Assembly: GCA_036768485.1 (NCBI GenBank)
Contig: JAVLUZ010000157.1
Span: forward strand, 15,503,877-15,567,876
Length of the DNA stretch: 64,000 bases
DNA from: Mermis nigrescens
Taxonomy: Eukaryota; Nematoda; Enoplea; Mermithida; Mermithidae
Direction of reading: 5' to 3'
Under the pieces are notes generated by a model, which was not told the DNA's origin, made no database searches, and saw only the letters and a program-made list of their open reading frames with translations. Made by a program: the position numbers and the translations under genes. Of the stretch, positions 61,724-64,000 are shown one piece after another (position 1 is the stretch's first letter; each line of letters begins with the position of its first letter).

Positions 61724-62524
61724 CAGGGCGTAACGAGGTGGGGGCGGGGGGGCCGAGCCCCCCCCCCCCAAATGAAAAAATAATTTTCTAAAAGCAAAGG
61801 GGAACCCTTTGCTTTTTTCTTCAAATGAAGTGGAAACGGATTGTGGACAGCCATAATGCGTTTTCAGCAAACTTTTTAGCTTCTAAACTCAAAATTTTCC
61901 GCGCTTCGCGCCGGATTTCTCATGTTCTGTTTTTTCTTACTTTAGAAGCCCAGATTTTACTTAAAAATAACGAATTTGTCAAAACTTTTTGGCGCTTCGC
62001 GCCGGATTTCTTATGTTCTATGGTTTTTCTTACCTTAGAAGACTATATTTTCTTAAAAATGACGAATTTGTCAAAACTTTTCGGCGCTTCGCGCCGGATT
62101 TCTTATGTTCTATATTTTTTCTTACCTTAGAAGACTATATTTTACTTAAAAATGACGAATTTGTCAAAAATTTTCGGCGCTTCGCGCCGATTTATTATGT
62201 TCTGAATTAGTTTTCTTAACAAAACTGCAAAATTAAATGCAAAGAAAAGAATTTCTGGAAATGTTTTGGAGTCATGCTTTAATTTGATATTGAGAAATTA
62301 GTCATCCCGATAGGTTAAAAGATAGATTTTTTATATCCAAATTTGAAATGAAGCAAGAAAATTTTTGAATTTTTTTTTTTAATTTTTTTACTTCACCATA
62401 ATATAGATCTTGTCGAGAAACGCTCAATAATGCCATTCTTTTCGCGTATCACCTAATGTTTCCCGAGATATAGGACTTCAAAAATTTTGCCCCACCCCGA
62501 AATAAAATCCTGGTTACGCCCCTG
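61724..62524. mobile_element. 801-bp hAT-like element with internal ~90-bp tandem repeats
   Basis: It has perfect 8-bp target duplications ATTGAGCG (61,716-61,723 and 62,525-62,532). It runs from CAGGGCGTAACGAGG to CTGGTTACGCCCCTG. Between 61,897 and 62,200 a unit of about 90 bp is repeated four times. Each repeat carries one GGCGCTTCGCGCC hairpin followed by GATTTCTTATGTTCT and TTAAAAATGACGAATTTGTC. Confidence 0.92.
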
Positions 62525-62758
62525 ATTGAGCGTATAAATGCAAGTCTCCGTTGGACCTAGGAATTATACTGGGGAAATTCGCATTGACTGAAGGCTCTTA
62601 CTGTTAATGCATACTTGCTAGTTGCGCCTTAAGTTATTTTACGTACCTATATATTTAAGATGCCCGAATGAATTTTTGATTATCGAATATTTCTATAAAA
62701 AACGTCATTAATTATTGATTTTCCCGTAACTTTATTAGAGATTTCATTTTACAGAAAT

Positions 62759-62907
62759 ATGTGGAGGAAGATCGTAATGATAATATTAATATATATTGGA
62801 AAAAGAGTTGTTCAATCAGCTAACAATTATGAATACGATATTCCACCATCAACTGAGCTAAAAACTTTTTGCACGTTTACGAAACTTGATCATACGATCA
62901 CATGCGG
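62759..62907 (+). CDS. candidate first exon of a secreted or membrane protein
   Basis: An acceptor-like TTCATTTTACAG ends 4 nt before the ATG. 49 codons follow to a donor GG|GTACGT (phase 2). The N-terminus MWRKIVMIILIYIG has a charged start and a hydrophobic core like a signal peptide, with a plausible cleavage after VQSA. The mature part contains two cysteines (KTFCTFTKLDHTITC). No downstream exon was recognised before the window ends and no family is recognised. A chance frame is possible. Confidence 0.35.
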
Positions 62908-62999
62908 GTACGTTTGTGTCTTTACTAATTATACTAACGACAGTGCTGTCCTTGATGATTTTTAATATTTAATTGTTGTCCAACAGTCAGGTCCAGACA

Positions 63000-63405
63000 T
63001 GCACAGCATGCAAATTCTGTGGGAAATGAAATTTTAAAGCACCTATTTTGGGCCAAAAAATCGATGGTAACGCGTCGAAAACATCGTTTTTTGACGTTTT
63101 AGACAATGCTTCATCTTTCTAGTGCATAGAAACATGAAGAAATTTTTTTAAAAAATCAAAAAAGTCGAAAAAAGTGAACAATATTCAGGTGAAAACATAA
63201 TAATATGAAGCAAAGCGTTGACAATTTGACAATTTTGAGCAAATAGATGGCTAAAAACGCTTATAAAGCACTTTTTATGCCAATTTCAGGGAAAATTTTG
63301 GAAACTTCTGAAAACTTCTAAAATATCGACAAATCTGGTGGGGTAGAAAATACTTTGCGGGGGGTGAATACCCCACCCAAACCCCTGCAAGATCATGTAT
63401 GGTCA
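63000..63405. repeat. hairpin-repeat family of 21.0 kb, reverse copy
   Basis: CATGCACAGCATG to CAAGATCATGTATGGTCAGG, with GGTAACGCGTCGAAAAC, AAGCAAAGCGTTGA (decayed hairpin) and TGAGCAAATAGATGGCTAAA. Confidence 0.6.
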
Positions 63406-64000
63406 GGTCTGTATTCATTCATCAGCAGCTTAAGAATGGGAAGGGGCCGGCCTAGAATAAACTCGGTCTTTATCTCGAATACTTGCTGGGATAGCTTGCA
63501 AAAAGCATTTCTTGTTTTTTTTCAACGTGTTTTATTAGGATAATAAAATTCTGACGTTCTAATTATTGAAATAGTGAAATTCGTAGAAAATCTTTCATAT
63601 AGCGCTAAGCGCCGAAAATTTCTATGACATCATCATGCAATTCTTTATCTTACCACATGCTATTTTACCTTCCAAAATTTTTTATCAGCCAATGGGACGA
63701 CTTCTGCTCTCTCCCAAAAACATAGCCTTGCCAAGATTCATTACATAAAATTAAATATGAACATATCAATTCAGCCTATCAAAGAACTCAAGCTTCAGTT
63801 GATTATGAGCATAGCTGGGCAAGCCTTAAAGTCTCGGCTGGTACCGGAGCTCAATTTTTCGGTTGGTTGCCTAGGTCAGAAAAGTGGTTGAATTTTTAAC
63901 ATGTTAGTCTTGCTTCCACGCAAACTCCAGTCATAATTTCACGCGAAGTCGCACTACTTCTCGCGCTACATAATTAATGGTGTGTCAAAATTAGTATGGT
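63406..64000. other. end of window, unannotated
   Basis: 63,440-63,700 has ATCTCGAATACTTGCTGGG and AGCGCTAAGCGCCGAAAAT, a degenerate relative of the CCGTATCC element family. No gene seen. Confidence 0.4.

Noticed and set aside
60600..64000. Search for the Nudix-box exon of the NUDT19-like gene on the minus strand
   Set aside because: No frame with a Nudix signature was recognised. It probably lies beyond the window.

Overview
The window is AT-rich metazoan nuclear DNA from an invertebrate I cannot name. The evidence is spliceosomal genes with small exons (70-310 nt) in long introns, 8-bp-TSD DNA transposons, a non-LTR retrotransposon and an LTR miniature. The backbone is the 3' half or more of a MARCHF6/TEB4 (Doa10) ER ubiquitin-ligase gene on the + strand: 17 exons, in order and in matching phase, between 8,056 and 46,959. 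Together they encode about 866 residues that match the vertebrate protein segment by segment. The N-terminal RING-CH exons lie left of the window.

Three further gene signals follow. (1) A two-exon + strand gene (50,800-50,917 and 52,676-52,839) encodes a 93-aa secreted-type peptide with eight cysteines in its last 32 residues; I do not recognise it. (2) The last two exons of a NUDT19-like CoA diphosphatase lie on the - strand (60,568-60,358 and 56,314-56,100). (3) A candidate first exon with a signal peptide lies at 62,759-62,907 (+). In (1) and (3) a 3' splice site sits 1-4 nt before the ATG, which hints at spliced-leader trans-splicing or a 5'UTR intron.

Region by region: 0.4-6.1 kb is one ~5.7 kb inverted repeat. 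From 6 to 47 kb the MARCHF6 introns are filled with nested transposons: several hAT-like families with 8-bp target duplications, a PIF/Harbinger fossil (26.35-27.27 kb), mariner-like MITEs, and a near-complete CR1/Jockey-type LINE (16.8-20.3 kb) that carries a 2A peptide and sits inside a MITE. A 4 kb nested foldback structure occupies 35.2-39.2 kb. From 43 to 60 kb a different ~220-280 bp repeat family, with TAGGTGGGC and CCCAGGTGTG ends, takes over. A TRIM-like element with two ~225 bp LTRs, a primer-binding site and a polypurine tract lies at 55,136-55,653.

The genes do not form a pathway. MARCHF6 (ER-associated degradation) and NUDT19 (CoA turnover) are unrelated housekeeping neighbours. 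Protein-family comparisons are from memory; no search was run.
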